From: Pseudomonadota bacterium
GTDB taxonomy: Archaea > Thermoplasmatota > SW-10-69-26 > JACQPN01 > JAJPHT01
Direction of reading: 5' to 3'
DNA: 62,062 bases
Assembly (NCBI GenBank): GCA_021325135.1
Contig: JAJPHT010000003.1
Location: 1 to 62,062, forward strand
Shown here: in pieces, positions 14,988 to 24,333 of the stretch
How the letters are laid out: every line of letters begins with the position of its first letter
How positions within the stretch are numbered: position 1 is the first letter of the stretch
The notes under the pieces: generated by a model
Database searches by the model: none
Seen by the model: only the letters and a program-made list of their open reading frames with translations
What the model was told of the DNA's origin: nothing
Made by a program: the position numbers and the translations under genes

Positions 14988-17618
14988 ATGCTCCAGCCCA
15001 AGCTCCGCCCCGCCCGCGCCCTCGCGCTCCTCCTCGCGCTCGACCTCGCCGCCTCCGCGCTGGTGATCCTCACGCCCGGCGCCAACGCCCTGCCCAACGC
15101 CAACGACCCGTGGCAACAGGAGATTTGGCGTCAAGCCGTCCCCGGCGGCTTCAGCAGCTCAAACACATGCGGCCCCTGCCCCTCGACGGGCACCACGGGC
15201 ACCGCGACCCTGCCCGCCGGGGACTACTACGTCGTGGTGAACGCCGGATGCGTCTCATGCAGCGGCCCCTTCACCTACACGTTGAACGGCGTGGGCGTCG
15301 TGACGTGGAACAACGACGGCAGCATGACGCTTGGCAGCGTCGGCTCCAGCGTCAGCGGCTATCAATTCCTCCAGTGGGGCGGCTGCTCCAACGGCTGCTA
15401 TGCCTACCTCGCCGTGACGCTCTCCGCGACCGTGACGCTCAGCTTCAACGGCTTCAACAGCTTCGGCATGGGCAACTGCGGGTTCGGATGCAGCTCCGGC
15501 GGCGGAACGCTATCAACTAGCGCGCTCTCCGGCTACGGGTTCGTGGGCGGCTTCTGGACCGGCTACAACGGCGCGCAGAATTATCACTCCATGTGGTTCA
15601 GCGCCTTGGGACAGCTAAGCGAGGCCGGCATCCTCGCAACGCAGATGACGCGCACCCCGACCACGACCCAATGGACATGGAGCCAAGTCCAGGGGGACGC
15701 GCAGCTCATCAACGCCGCCAACAGCAACGCCGGGTCCTACGTCTCGGGCGTGCAATCATTCGTGGCCGACTTGACCAAGGGCCAGTTTATCGACACGACG
15801 GCCTTTCGCTGGAACCCTAGTGGCGTCGCGGGCGGCTGCTCGGGAACCACCATCCAGCTTTCCCTCTCCAGCAGCCTTGCCTATCCCTGGAACGTCTCCG
15901 CGGAAATCGCCAACCTCACCTTTCCGGTAACGCAAGATAGCAACAGCGGCGGAACGTCCTTCGTAACCGTGGACTGGTCGAACGCCCTTGCCTCCAGCGA
16001 CCGCGCCCTTACCTTCGGAACGCCCACCATCAGCGCCGCGGGCAGCGCGCTCACCAAGGGCACCGCGGCCTTTTACTCCAACTTCCCGCCCACCGTCGCG
16101 GCCGGCGGGACGTTCTATCTTCACTGGAACCTCTTGGGGAACGCCAACTGCGCCGCCGTCATGCAATACAACGGCGGCAATCCGTATTCCGGCGGCTCGA
16201 TTTACACTGATAGCGGCGCGGCCTGGGCGCAGCAGACCCTTCAGGACGTGAACCAGCTTATCGTGAACGTCTATGGCGGCGCAACGGTCCTCTACACCGC
16301 CAACGAGGCGCAGAAGGACGTAGGCGGCGCGTCCTACCTCTACCTGTGCGAAGTGCAACGCGACGCCGTGGCCCAACGGTACAGCTTGAGCACGAGCTAC
16401 GGCGGCGCGGCTCGCGCCGGAAGCTATCAAGCCGCAGGGTCGAACGTCTGCAACGGTGTCACCGCCGGAGGCCAGCAGGAAACGATTCAGGAATGGCGCC
16501 TCGGCTACGAGTCGCCCGTGAACGTCTCGCAAAGCGTGACGCTCTCCCTCAATCTCGCGGGTGCATCGCGCAACCTTCTCTATGTGGGAACGCTGGCCGG
16601 CACGCAGCCCGCGCACCCCAACCTTGCCGCGGGCTTCGGCTTCGCGGCCACCGGGTACAACACGGTTACGGCTTACAAGCTGTTTTCAACGGACGACTAC
16701 GCGACCAGCGCGACGTTCACCGTGTCGGAATGCGTGGACCCGGCGTGCGCCACCCTCGGCGCGGCGATCAACACCAGCAGTTACGTTGTCACGATTTGCC
16801 CCGGCGCGTTCGCGCGCACGGTGGCGGGCGTCGTGAACGCCAGCGCCATGTTCAACGTCTCGGGGCAGGACGTGGCGGGCTGCAAGCTGACGGTGGACCT
16901 CAAGGACTCCGCGCACGCCCCGACCTCGTGGACCGTGGCGATCCCGGGCCCCGGCTCCTACGCCTACACGTTGGGCATGTTCCGTCCCTCGCTGGCGGGC
17001 GGCGGCCCCGCGCTACTGCCCGTCGTCATCACGTTCAGCGGCAACGCCACGCGGGTTGTGCCCGACAAAGTGAACCTCTCGATTAACCGGACCTTGCCCA
17101 CACCCCTTTGGGTGGATCAAGTCCTGTTCGACCTCAAGAGCGGGACCTATCGGCGCGTGGGCAGCCCCGCGCCCTGGAACAGCGGCGACGGCGCGACGTT
17201 CACGTTCCTCTATCCCACGCTCAAGAGCGCGACCGAGGCGCGCGACGCGGGCACCTATGAGGTGTTCGTGACGGACGGCAACGGGACTTACCTGGGCGGT
17301 GAGTCCTTCTGCCTCCTCACGAGCTGGAGCGCGAGCGCCGCCAGCTCGTGCAACGTGCCCCTCCAGCCCGCCGACCAGCTCAAGCTAGCCGCCGACAGCG
17401 CCGCGGCCATCGGGCAGGAGCGCGTTCTCATCAGCCGCGCCCAGGCCCAGCAGCTTCAGCAAGAGGCCGTCGATTATGTGGCGCTCGCCGTCGTCGTCCT
17501 GTTCCGGCCCGACTACTTCGGCACGCCCAACATTCTGTGGGGCCTCATCGCGTCGGGCATGATCCTGGCGACGGGCACGGTGGGCGGCTCCCTGGGCGGC
17601 TCCCGCAGGAGGCACTAG
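14988..17618 (+). CDS. Large membrane-anchored ectodomain protein (spike candidate)
   Basis: 876 residues: signal peptide (~1-36), a Ser/Thr/Gly/Asn-rich beta ectodomain with many N-x-S/T sites and Cys pairs, a helical neck near residues 800-830 (QAQQLQQEAVDYVALAV), a C-terminal transmembrane helix (~845-865, GLIASGMILATGTVGG) and a basic tip SRRRH. The layout matches virion spike or S-layer-like proteins. Its TAG stop is followed by ATC and then the in-frame ATG of the next gene. No enzyme motif found. Confidence 0.65.
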   Translation: MLQPKLRPARALALLLALDLAASALVILTPGANALPNANDPWQQEIWRQAVPGGFSSSNTCGPCPSTGTTGTATLPAGDYYVVVNAGCVSCSGPFTYTLNGVGVVTWNNDGSMTLGSVGSSVSGYQFLQWGGCSNGCYAYLAVTLSATVTLSFNGFNSFGMGNCGFGCSSGGGTLSTSALSGYGFVGGFWTGYNGAQNYHSMWFSALGQLSEAGILATQMTRTPTTTQWTWSQVQGDAQLINAANSNAGSYVSGVQSFVADLTKGQFIDTTAFRWNPSGVAGGCSGTTIQLSLSSSLAYPWNVSAEIANLTFPVTQDSNSGGTSFVTVDWSNALASSDRALTFGTPTISAAGSALTKGTAAFYSNFPPTVAAGGTFYLHWNLLGNANCAAVMQYNGGNPYSGGSIYTDSGAAWAQQTLQDVNQLIVNVYGGATVLYTANEAQKDVGGASYLYLCEVQRDAVAQRYSLSTSYGGAARAGSYQAAGSNVCNGVTAGGQQETIQEWRLGYESPVNVSQSVTLSLNLAGASRNLLYVGTLAGTQPAHPNLAAGFGFAATGYNTVTAYKLFSTDDYATSATFTVSECVDPACATLGAAINTSSYVVTICPGAFARTVAGVVNASAMFNVSGQDVAGCKLTVDLKDSAHAPTSWTVAIPGPGSYAYTLGMFRPSLAGGGPALLPVVITFSGNATRVVPDKVNLSINRTLPTPLWVDQVLFDLKSGTYRRVGSPAPWNSGDGATFTFLYPTLKSATEARDAGTYEVFVTDGNGTYLGGESFCLLTSWSASAASSCNVPLQPADQLKLAADSAAAIGQERVLISRAQAQQLQQEAVDYVALAVVVLFRPDYFGTPNILWGLIASGMILATGTVGGSLGGSRRRH

Positions 17619-17621
17619 ATC

Positions 17622-18848
17622 ATGCGCGCGCCGCGCGTCGTCGCCGCGATCCTCGCGGCGCTCCTGCTCTCCCCGTCCGTGCTCGCCGCGCAACAGCTTG
17701 AGATTGGCACCACGGACTTTGCCACCGAGAGCTTCAGCGCCGAGTCGGACAACCCGCCCACCGCCGACGACTACGCCTATGGCTTCCTCTCTCCCCCCTT
17801 CAGCGGGTACGAGCAGGGACCGGGAAGCATCCAGAGTTTCGGCGTGGAAGTGGCAACCGACTTCGGCACGCTCACCAGTGGGACCGGCGACCGCTCGCAG
17901 ATCACCACCATAACGGTGAGCAACAACACGACGACGGTTCTTCTGCGGTACGAGAGCCGCGCGACGCGCCACCTTCTCGGCTTCTTCACGCTCGACCAGA
18001 GCGCGTATGTGAATGGAACCCTCACCTGGCAATCCTCGCGCACGGAGCTTCACCCGTTCTCGGGGCTGCGCTATCAGACGAGCGCCATTCTTGCTTACAG
18101 CAACAACGACACCAACGCCTTCCCGCCCTCGCAAGGTCCCAACGTCATCAACACCCTGGGTTCCGCCTCGGAGACGATTCACGGGGGCGCGCTCTACTAC
18201 CTCGATCCCAACAGCGGGGGCGACTACTTCAGCGGCAAGCACGCAACCCGCTATCTCCTCGCCAACCTCTCGGGCGTCGTCGCCGTCACCGTCAGCACGG
18301 AATACCCCGACGGGTTGCCGAACGCGCTTGAGCTTCGCTATCGGTTCGAGGATGGCGACGCCTTGGCCGTGCGCGAAGCAGGCCAGGACTGCGGCAAGGG
18401 CTGGAAGAATTGGGTCCGCGACTCCTTGGGCGCCTGCCCGAGCGTCGCGGGCTTCCTCGACCTCCTGGCCGCGGGCTTCACGTCCGTCCTGGGCCTGATC
18501 CTGCGCGTCGTCGTGGGCGAGAAGGGGCAAGACCTGGCCGACTTCATGGGCGGCCTCGCGCAGCAGGGCATCAACGCCGTGGTTCTCCTCGTGCGCCTCG
18601 CAAGCATCGACACGCCCCGCGAGCTGGTGGCCTGGGAACTCCTGATCCTTTGTTATGCCATGGCGCTTGGCGGCTTCACCCACGACCCCACCGTTACGTT
18701 GTCCATCGCCAAGGGCGGCACAAAGGCGCTGGTCATGCTGGTTGTGGGCTGGTTCGTTTTCCTCTACCACGCCCTGCGCTTCAGCCTCACGCTCCTGGCG
18801 CGCATCGTCACCGCGATTGCCGATTTCCTGGGAGGCATCATCCCATGA
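17622..18848 (+). CDS. Secreted/multi-TM protein
   Basis: 408 residues. Signal peptide (~1-23), a ~220-residue beta ectodomain, then a hydrophobic C-terminal third with several predicted helices (~273-290, ~310-330, ~335-352, ~365-385, ~388-405). AGGAGG upstream supports the ATG. The four-base overlap (ATGA) with the next gene and the short spacing to the previous one make these three surface proteins one transcription unit. No family recognised; a membrane-embedded partner of the flanking ectodomain proteins is likely. Confidence 0.6.
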   Translation: MRAPRVVAAILAALLLSPSVLAAQQLEIGTTDFATESFSAESDNPPTADDYAYGFLSPPFSGYEQGPGSIQSFGVEVATDFGTLTSGTGDRSQITTITVSNNTTTVLLRYESRATRHLLGFFTLDQSAYVNGTLTWQSSRTELHPFSGLRYQTSAILAYSNNDTNAFPPSQGPNVINTLGSASETIHGGALYYLDPNSGGDYFSGKHATRYLLANLSGVVAVTVSTEYPDGLPNALELRYRFEDGDALAVREAGQDCGKGWKNWVRDSLGACPSVAGFLDLLAAGFTSVLGLILRVVVGEKGQDLADFMGGLAQQGINAVVLLVRLASIDTPRELVAWELLILCYAMALGGFTHDPTVTLSIAKGGTKALVMLVVGWFVFLYHALRFSLTLLARIVTAIADFLGGIIP

Positions 18849-21181
18849 GAGCCCCGCCCGCGATCCACGCGCGCCGGCTGGCGCTCCTGCTCGACTTCTT
18901 GCCCCTCGCCCTCTTGGCCCTCACGCTCCTGCTCCACGTCGCCGCGGCATCCAGCGCGACGGATGGGAGCTGCGCGAGCACGACGGCCACCAGCCCGAGC
19001 GGCGGCACGCGCGTCTTCGCTCTCAGCGCCAGCGCGGCGACGGTGGGAACCTCCGGCTGCGCCTTGACGGGCGAGGGGATCACCGAGGCCGACGCCGGAG
19101 CGCCCATCGCCATCCGGTGCGTAGAGCTGACGACCCTGAACCTTCCCCCTGGCACGGCGGACTCCAACGGGATTCACCTCCGCGCCTACGCCGATGCGGA
19201 CAGCTTCCAGACCGGCGGAGCCGGCACCCCCGTATGGGAAGCCCTCCGCTCCTCCTGCTCCCCCGAGTGGGACGGGCAACTCTACTGTACCAGCGACGGC
19301 ACCGCGACGGGAGCGCCCCGCTACGGCACGCTGCGCCTTCTCGTGCGCGCCGTCCGAACCTCCACCCTCGCCTATGACGTGAACAGCGAAGACGCCGCGA
19401 CGACGAGCCATTGGGGCGTCGTTCGGTGCCTGCCGCGCGTGAGCAGCCTCACCGATCCCGGCCAGGCCATCAAGTACGTCGGTGGGGACTCCTTCCAGGC
19501 GAGCGCGAGCGCGACGGCGGGCGCCTACAACAGCGGCGCGACCGCGACCCTGAGCGCGACGTGCGGCAGCTTCACCGCGACCCTGGGCAGCGTCGCCCTG
19601 GCGCCCGACGTGGCGAGCGCGAGCGTGACCATCAAGGGCGACCCGGCGACGACGTGGCCCGCGCCCTGCTCCGTGGCCGAGTCCGTGATCCTCTCCCGGC
19701 TCTCGGCCGTCTCCGGCTTCACGGCACAGCCATACGCGCGCTGGTCCGCCACGGAGCCCACCGGCATCAGCCTGAGCGCGGACAAGCTCACCGCCTCCCG
19801 CTCGACGGGCAAGGGACTAGATCGCGGGCTCAGCGCCGCGGACTGCGCCGCCAGCGTGGCCGGCTCGCCGGTCGCCGTCGTGAACCGCCTGGAGAGCGTC
19901 ACGCTCGCCGCCCACTGGTCGAACGCCCGCGGCGAGGCCGTCCCCTCGGGCCGGCTCGTGGACGCCTACCCCTACCGCGTGGGGACCACGCCCGACGCGG
20001 AGACGGACTTCAACCACGTCGGCGCGACGGCGGGCGCCTCGGGCCTCGTGAGCGTCCTGGCGACGAGCCGCGCCACGAGCACGAGCACGCAGAACACGAC
20101 CGCGCCGGACTATGCCCTGTGGTTGAAGACCTACGGCGCGACCCGCACGACCGCGGAGCTTTACAACTTGGGCGGCTGCCCGGCGTTCTTTGACCTCTCG
20201 TGGGTGTGGACCTTCGGGAACCTCACGCTCTCCAAGCAGCAGGCGCCCGTCCAGAACGCGAGCGTCTTTGTCATCGGCGCCGACCTCATGTATGCGCGCG
20301 CCGAGAACTTGACCGAGGCCGACGGCCTGCGCGTCGCAGGCGAGGCCGTCACCTGCCAGCGCACGCTCCCCGACGGCTCGACCGAGACGGCCGCGAGCCT
20401 GGGCACGACGGGCACCACCGGCACAACGGGGCTTCACCAATTCCTCATCGTCGCCCCGCCCGGGACGTGGCTCCTCGCGTGCAGCGCGGCGGACAACGGC
20501 AACTATGCGGTGTTCGTCGTCGCCTACACGCACGCCAGCCCCGTGAGCGCGCAGACCTCGCTCTCGATCCTCGCGGAGCCCGTCTCCGGCGGCTTCTCCG
20601 TCAACGTCTCGGTGGTCATGCGCGCGTATGACCCGGGGTGCGACTGCCCCGCCCGCGCCTTCCCGGACGCCGGCGGCGCCGTGCGCCTCACCGTCCTGGC
20701 GTGGAACAACACCACCGCGACGTATGACGCGCCCGTCTTGCGGTGGGCGATGAACCAGACGAGCCCCACGGAGTCGGCCTTCTTCGCCGTGGTGAACGTC
20801 TCGGCGTGGAACGCCTCGCGGCCCGTCGTCGTCATGGTCAGCGCGAACATGACCGGCCGCGCGTTCCTCGCCTCGGGCAGCTACGCGGCGCTGGCCGTCT
20901 CGACGGAGAGCGCCGCGCCGCCCAGCGTCATCGACGGCACGTTGCCGTTCTTCATCATCATGGCCGTGGGCCTGGGGTTCCTCGCGTTGACCCTGGCCTT
21001 CGGCCTGCCCTATTTCGCCGTCTTCACGTTGGCGGCGACGTTCGCGGGCTATGCGCTTTACCATCAGGCCCAGGCGCAAGGTGTGGTGATCCTCGCGGGT
21101 CCCTACGTCCCCATGCTCCTCTTGACGGAGGGCCTGTCCAGCATCGGGGCGGCAGCATACGCATACCGGAAGGTGAGCTAG
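18845..21181 (+). CDS. Large membrane protein with secreted domain
   Basis: 778 residues from ATG at 18845, overlapping the previous stop; the upstream extension is a shadow. Signal or anchor at ~10-35 (LALLLDFLPLALLALTLLL), long Ser/Thr/Ala-rich ectodomain with about 14 Cys, then three hydrophobic helices near the end (~700-722, ~724-742, ~752-772). Residues ~505-515 have a GTTGTTGTTG run. Codon CTA in the octamer copy at 19813-19820 is read here as Leu. Its TAG stop is followed by 26 open codons in the same frame up to the next ATG. Confidence 0.6.
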   Translation: MRAPPAIHARRLALLLDFLPLALLALTLLLHVAAASSATDGSCASTTATSPSGGTRVFALSASAATVGTSGCALTGEGITEADAGAPIAIRCVELTTLNLPPGTADSNGIHLRAYADADSFQTGGAGTPVWEALRSSCSPEWDGQLYCTSDGTATGAPRYGTLRLLVRAVRTSTLAYDVNSEDAATTSHWGVVRCLPRVSSLTDPGQAIKYVGGDSFQASASATAGAYNSGATATLSATCGSFTATLGSVALAPDVASASVTIKGDPATTWPAPCSVAESVILSRLSAVSGFTAQPYARWSATEPTGISLSADKLTASRSTGKGLDRGLSAADCAASVAGSPVAVVNRLESVTLAAHWSNARGEAVPSGRLVDAYPYRVGTTPDAETDFNHVGATAGASGLVSVLATSRATSTSTQNTTAPDYALWLKTYGATRTTAELYNLGGCPAFFDLSWVWTFGNLTLSKQQAPVQNASVFVIGADLMYARAENLTEADGLRVAGEAVTCQRTLPDGSTETAASLGTTGTTGTTGLHQFLIVAPPGTWLLACSAADNGNYAVFVVAYTHASPVSAQTSLSILAEPVSGGFSVNVSVVMRAYDPGCDCPARAFPDAGGAVRLTVLAWNNTTATYDAPVLRWAMNQTSPTESAFFAVVNVSAWNASRPVVVMVSANMTGRAFLASGSYAALAVSTESAAPPSVIDGTLPFFIIMAVGLGFLALTLAFGLPYFAVFTLAATFAGYALYHQAQAQGVVILAGPYVPMLLLTEGLSSIGAAAYAYRKVS

Positions 21182-21259
21182 CACGACCCCACACGAGACG
21201 ACCGGCGGCCACGCGCCGCAGCAGACCCCCACGACCACCCCGCCCACGGGAGGGAGCGC

Positions 21260-21685
21260 ATGAGCCGCAAGGTCCGCGCCCTCATCTTCGGCGGGCATGA
21301 AGTCGAACGCGCCCGCGTCATCCACGAGGGCGCCAACCTCTTCCACAAGCCGACCAACCGGCGGTGGGCCATCAAGGGCGGCCCCATCCTGGGCCGCCGC
21401 CCGTGGGTCTTCGGCGGCAGCGCCGACACCTACCTGTGCAGCGCCGAGACGGCAACGACGTTCGACCCGCCGCGCGACACGAGCGCGGCGACGATCAACG
21501 GCAAGGAGTACCAGATCACGCCCGAGTTCTTGGCCGAGCTGCTGGACAACCGCGACTTGGCCGCCTTGAACCAGGCGTCGAAGCCCACGCCGGTCCTCCT
21601 GCTGCTCCTCGCGGCGGGCGCGGGCGCGGCGGCCATGGTCATCCTTCAGATGGTCCTCAAGGCGACGAGCCACGGGGGCGGCTAG
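21260..21685 (+). CDS. C-terminally anchored hypothetical protein
   Basis: 141 residues, ATG at 21260 after GGAGGGAG. Soluble basic N-terminal domain (~1-105, with WAIKGGPILGRRPWVFGG) followed by one transmembrane helix (~112-132, PVLLLLLAAGAGAAAMVIL). Its TAG stop directly abuts the in-frame ATG of the next gene. No family recognised. Confidence 0.6.
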   Translation: MSRKVRALIFGGHEVERARVIHEGANLFHKPTNRRWAIKGGPILGRRPWVFGGSADTYLCSAETATTFDPPRDTSAATINGKEYQITPEFLAELLDNRDLAALNQASKPTPVLLLLLAAGAGAAAMVILQMVLKATSHGGG

Positions 21686-22078
21686 ATGCGCCACCCGGAG
21701 CCCGCCCCGCCCGAGGATGAAGAAGGCTTCGCATTCGAGGATGAAGGAGTCGAAGGCGTGGTCGAAGCCCTGGGCCCCGAGCCCACCGAGGATCAGACCA
21801 TCAGCCTCCTTCACGAGTTTGGGCAGCCCCCCGAGTACCGCACGATGGCGAAGCACACGCCCGAAATGATCCACCTGGGCGCCATCGTGCTCACCAAGGG
21901 CCGGTTCCTCGGCTCGACGCTGCGCGAACAGGTGGTCGAAAACCTGTTCCTCATGTCCCGCAGCACGGACGGGTGGGGCAGCGAGCAGATGAAGGAGATC
22001 GCCGCGCGCCAGCCCGGCACGCGCGCCGGCCCGATCCGGCGCTTCTTCGGCCTCGGTCGGAAGGAGGGCCAGGCATGA
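21686..22078 (+). CDS. Acidic hypothetical protein
   Basis: 130 residues starting right after the previous stop codon. The first ~35 residues are very acidic (PPEDEEGFAFEDEG), then a helical domain, and a basic Gly/Arg end (RRFFGLGRKEG). GGAGGGCC near its end serves the next gene, which overlaps by 4 bases. No family recognised. Confidence 0.55.
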   Translation: MRHPEPAPPEDEEGFAFEDEGVEGVVEALGPEPTEDQTISLLHEFGQPPEYRTMAKHTPEMIHLGAIVLTKGRFLGSTLREQVVENLFLMSRSTDGWGSEQMKEIAARQPGTRAGPIRRFFGLGRKEGQA

Positions 22079-22434
22079 GCGCGCCCGATGGCCTGACCAC
22101 CAGCGGGGGCTTCAGCCCGCAGGAGATGGACGCCTTCCAAGTCTATCAGTGGCGCGGCATCGTCAGCCACCACAAGACGTATGCCCACCTGTCCCGCGAC
22201 GGGAAGCGCACCGCCTGGGAGTCCTGCAAGACGTTTGCCGACCTCCTGATTCCCCAGGCGAGCCCGGACTTTCTCAAAGCCTACCGCGACGCCTGCGCGC
22301 GTCGCAAGCGCGGCGACTGGCCCACGGAACGCCTCTTCATCGCCTGCGAGCTGGAGATGAAGCGACAGAAGCGCCTCGGACGCGACCAGCTCAAGCCGAG
22401 CAAGGACGCCGGGATTCTGACCCGGGGACTCTGA
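22075..22434 (+). CDS. Hypothetical protein upstream of ATPase
   Basis: 119 residues, ATG at 22075 with GAAGGAGGG upstream. Helical, with a Trp/Tyr/His-rich middle (YQWRGIVSHHKTYAHLSRDG) and a basic C-terminal half. It lies 14 bases before the ATPase, so it is likely its partner. No family recognised. Confidence 0.55.
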   Translation: MSAPDGLTTSGGFSPQEMDAFQVYQWRGIVSHHKTYAHLSRDGKRTAWESCKTFADLLIPQASPDFLKAYRDACARRKRGDWPTERLFIACELEMKRQKRLGRDQLKPSKDAGILTRGL

Positions 22435-22448
22435 GGGGGGACTAGATC

Positions 22449-23282
22449 ACGACCACGAGCCCCACGCCCCAGCGCGAGCCCTCGCCCGACTCCAACGACC
22501 CGGAGCGGGAGAACGTCCTGCGCGCGGAGTACCAGATTGTCCGGCGCAAGATCACCGACGAGAACTTCGATTTCGTCACCGTCATCAGCGGGTACGAGGG
22601 CAGCGGGAAGTCCACGCTGGCCCTCAAGGTCGCCGGCTACACCGACCCGACGTTCGACGGCACGCGCGTAGCCTTCACGGGCGACGAGCTTCTAGAGCTG
22701 ATGGAGAGCGCGCCCCGCGGCTCCTCCATCCTCTTTGACGAGGCCGCCATGGGCCTCTACAACCGCGAGAGCATGACCGCGACAAACCGCGCGATCACCA
22801 CGGCGGCCATGATCGCCCGCGCGAAGAACTACCACATGGTCTTGTGCATCCCGTCGTTCTGGTCGCTCGACGCCTACTTCCGCGACCACCGCGCCCGCTG
22901 CTGGATTCACGTTGAACGCCGCGGCGAGGCCGTGGTTCACGTCCCCGTTCGCCAGCGGTACACCAAGGACGTGTTTTGGGAACAGGTGATCCTCCACTTC
23001 TTCAGCCCCATCAAGGGCGCCGTGTGGGACGCCTACGAGGCCCGGAAGATGGCGTTCATTCAGAAGGCGCTCAAGGCCGCGAAGGAGCGCGACCGGCCCC
23101 AGGAGAACGATGAAGACGCCGCGGCGCGCGACAACGCCTTGGCGGAGGAAATCGCCGCGAACCCCGAGTTTTGGACGCCCAAGGGATACGCGAAGCGCGG
23201 CCTCATCGCCGCGCGCTATGGCCTGAGCGCCTTCCACGCGCGCCACGTTGCGGAAGTCGCCAAGGGCCACCGGGAGGGCTAG
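22449..23282 (+). CDS. P-loop ATPase, putative packaging/Zot-like, ACG start
   Basis: 277 residues if read from ACG at 22449. Walker A is SGYEGSGKST (~residues 47-56), Walker B is SSILFDEAAM (~91-100); a later TR/RAK-type region and a Pro-Ser-Phe sensor stretch follow. The size and order fit the FtsK/HerA/Zot-like ATPases that move DNA in filamentous and membrane-containing viruses or in conjugation. In-frame codons from the TAG at 22443 to Walker A include no ATG, GTG or TTG; ACG at 22449 lies 8 bases after GAGGGGGG and gives a natural N-terminus. The first ATG (22701) would remove Walker A. Confidence 0.7.
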   Translation, partial: TTTSPTPQREPSPDSNDPERENVLRAEYQIVRRKITDENFDFVTVISGYEGSGKSTLALKVAGYTDPTFDGTRVAFTGDELLELMESAPRGSSILFDEAAMGLYNRESMTATNRAITTAAMIARAKNYHMVLCIPSFWSLDAYFRDHRARCWIHVERRGEAVVHVPVRQRYTKDVFWEQVILHFFSPIKGAVWDAYEARKMAFIQKALKAAKERDRPQENDEDAAARDNALAEEIAANPEFWTPKGYAKRGLIAARYGLSAFHARHVAEVAKGHREG

Positions 23283-23758
23283 TCCTCGTGGGGCTCATAG
23301 AGGGAGGCCGCCTTCTCCAACGCCTCGGCGGCGGCCCGCGCGGCGCGCGCAGCCGCGGAGAGCGCCCTCCCCGCGGACACCTCCAAGCGGATCGCGTCCG
23401 CCACGTCCTGCTCCGCGTTGACCGCCTCGATGCCGGCGCTCATCAGCTCGTGCCCCATCGCGTGATCCCCCGCGCCCTGCGCGATCACCGCGACCTGGGC
23501 GGCCAGGGCGCCCGCCGCGCCCGCGGCGGCCTTGGCCGAGACGACGGCGCGGAAGATGGCGCGCGCCTCCATCTCCTCCTCCGCGTCCTCCGGCTCCTCC
23601 TGGCCCGTCTCCTGCGGCAAGGCGACGTAGCCGGCGGGCTGCGCGCATTGCTCGTGAAGGCGAACGGTGGTCCCCTTGTCTTCCAAGGTGATCCCCGTTC
23701 CCTCGGGGACCGGGTTTCCGCAATGGGTACATGGCTGGGACCGTCCGGCGGCCGTCAT
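23279..23758 (-). CDS. Zinc-knuckle and long helical-repeat protein
   Basis: 159 residues from ATG at 23758. An N-terminal half-ribbon (CTHCGNPVPEG ... LHEQC) with CxxC and a later His/Cys can bind zinc; residues ~55-155 are Ala-rich helix with alternating acidic and basic patches, coiled-coil-like. It converges with the ATPase on a shared CTAG stop. Reminiscent of scaffold or DNA-contact proteins, but not recognised. Confidence 0.55.
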   Translation of the reverse strand: MTAAGRSQPCTHCGNPVPEGTGITLEDKGTTVRLHEQCAQPAGYVALPQETGQEEPEDAEEEMEARAIFRAVVSAKAAAGAAGALAAQVAVIAQGAGDHAMGHELMSAGIEAVNAEQDVADAIRLEVSAGRALSAAARAARAAAEALEKAASLYEPHED

Positions 23759-23974
23759 CTTGGCGCCGAAGCAAGGACGCCCGTAAGGGGGTTTCGGGGT
23801 CCCGAGCGTTACCCGAGGAGTGGTGAGAGAGATGCGAACCCCTCCCCTTTCTTGATTCAATGGGTAGCGCACGGCGACGAATGGCCGGAAGGTGGAACGC
23901 ACGAGCCGCCGCAGCGCGCCGGCCGGTGCTGGAGCCGGCACCGGGAGCCAGCCCCAGGCCCCGGCCGCGCCCGC

Positions 23975-24061
23975 CTACAAGCGCGCGGCGATGCCGACGG
24001 CGACGAGCCAGGCCAGGAGCACGAGGCGCGCGAGCGACGAGGGATCAAGGAGGGCTGACAT
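23975..24061 (-). CDS. Single-TM micropeptide (28 aa)
   Basis: ATG at 24061 with GAGGT 6 bases upstream reads 28 residues that are almost one transmembrane helix (SLARLVLLAWLVAVGIAA). The leader CTCTCTGAGGTCCCC resembles that of the gene at 4652 (AGAGAAACGAGGTTCCC). Similar micropeptides are used by viruses as coat or membrane-modulating proteins. Confidence 0.45.
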   Translation of the reverse strand: MSALLDPSSLARLVLLAWLVAVGIAARL

Positions 24062-24333
24062 GGGGACCTCAGAGAGACGAGGGCACGAGCGCGCAACCCC
24101 TCGCGCGCTTCTGACCCCCTGCCGGCTCGACGGCGCGCTTCGGGGTGGTGGTTGTCGGTGTCCGAACGTCCCCCGTTGGAGTCCGCAGCATCGGGGAGGC
24201 AGGAGCGGCCCCGGAGTCGTGCCTTTCGGTTCTGACCGGGCCTCGGTCGTTGGCGAGGAAACCCGTGAAACGGCGCGCATCCACGCCGGCCAGGCTCGAC
24301 ACGTTGAAGGACCCCGCCGCGCCCTGTCTGAGC

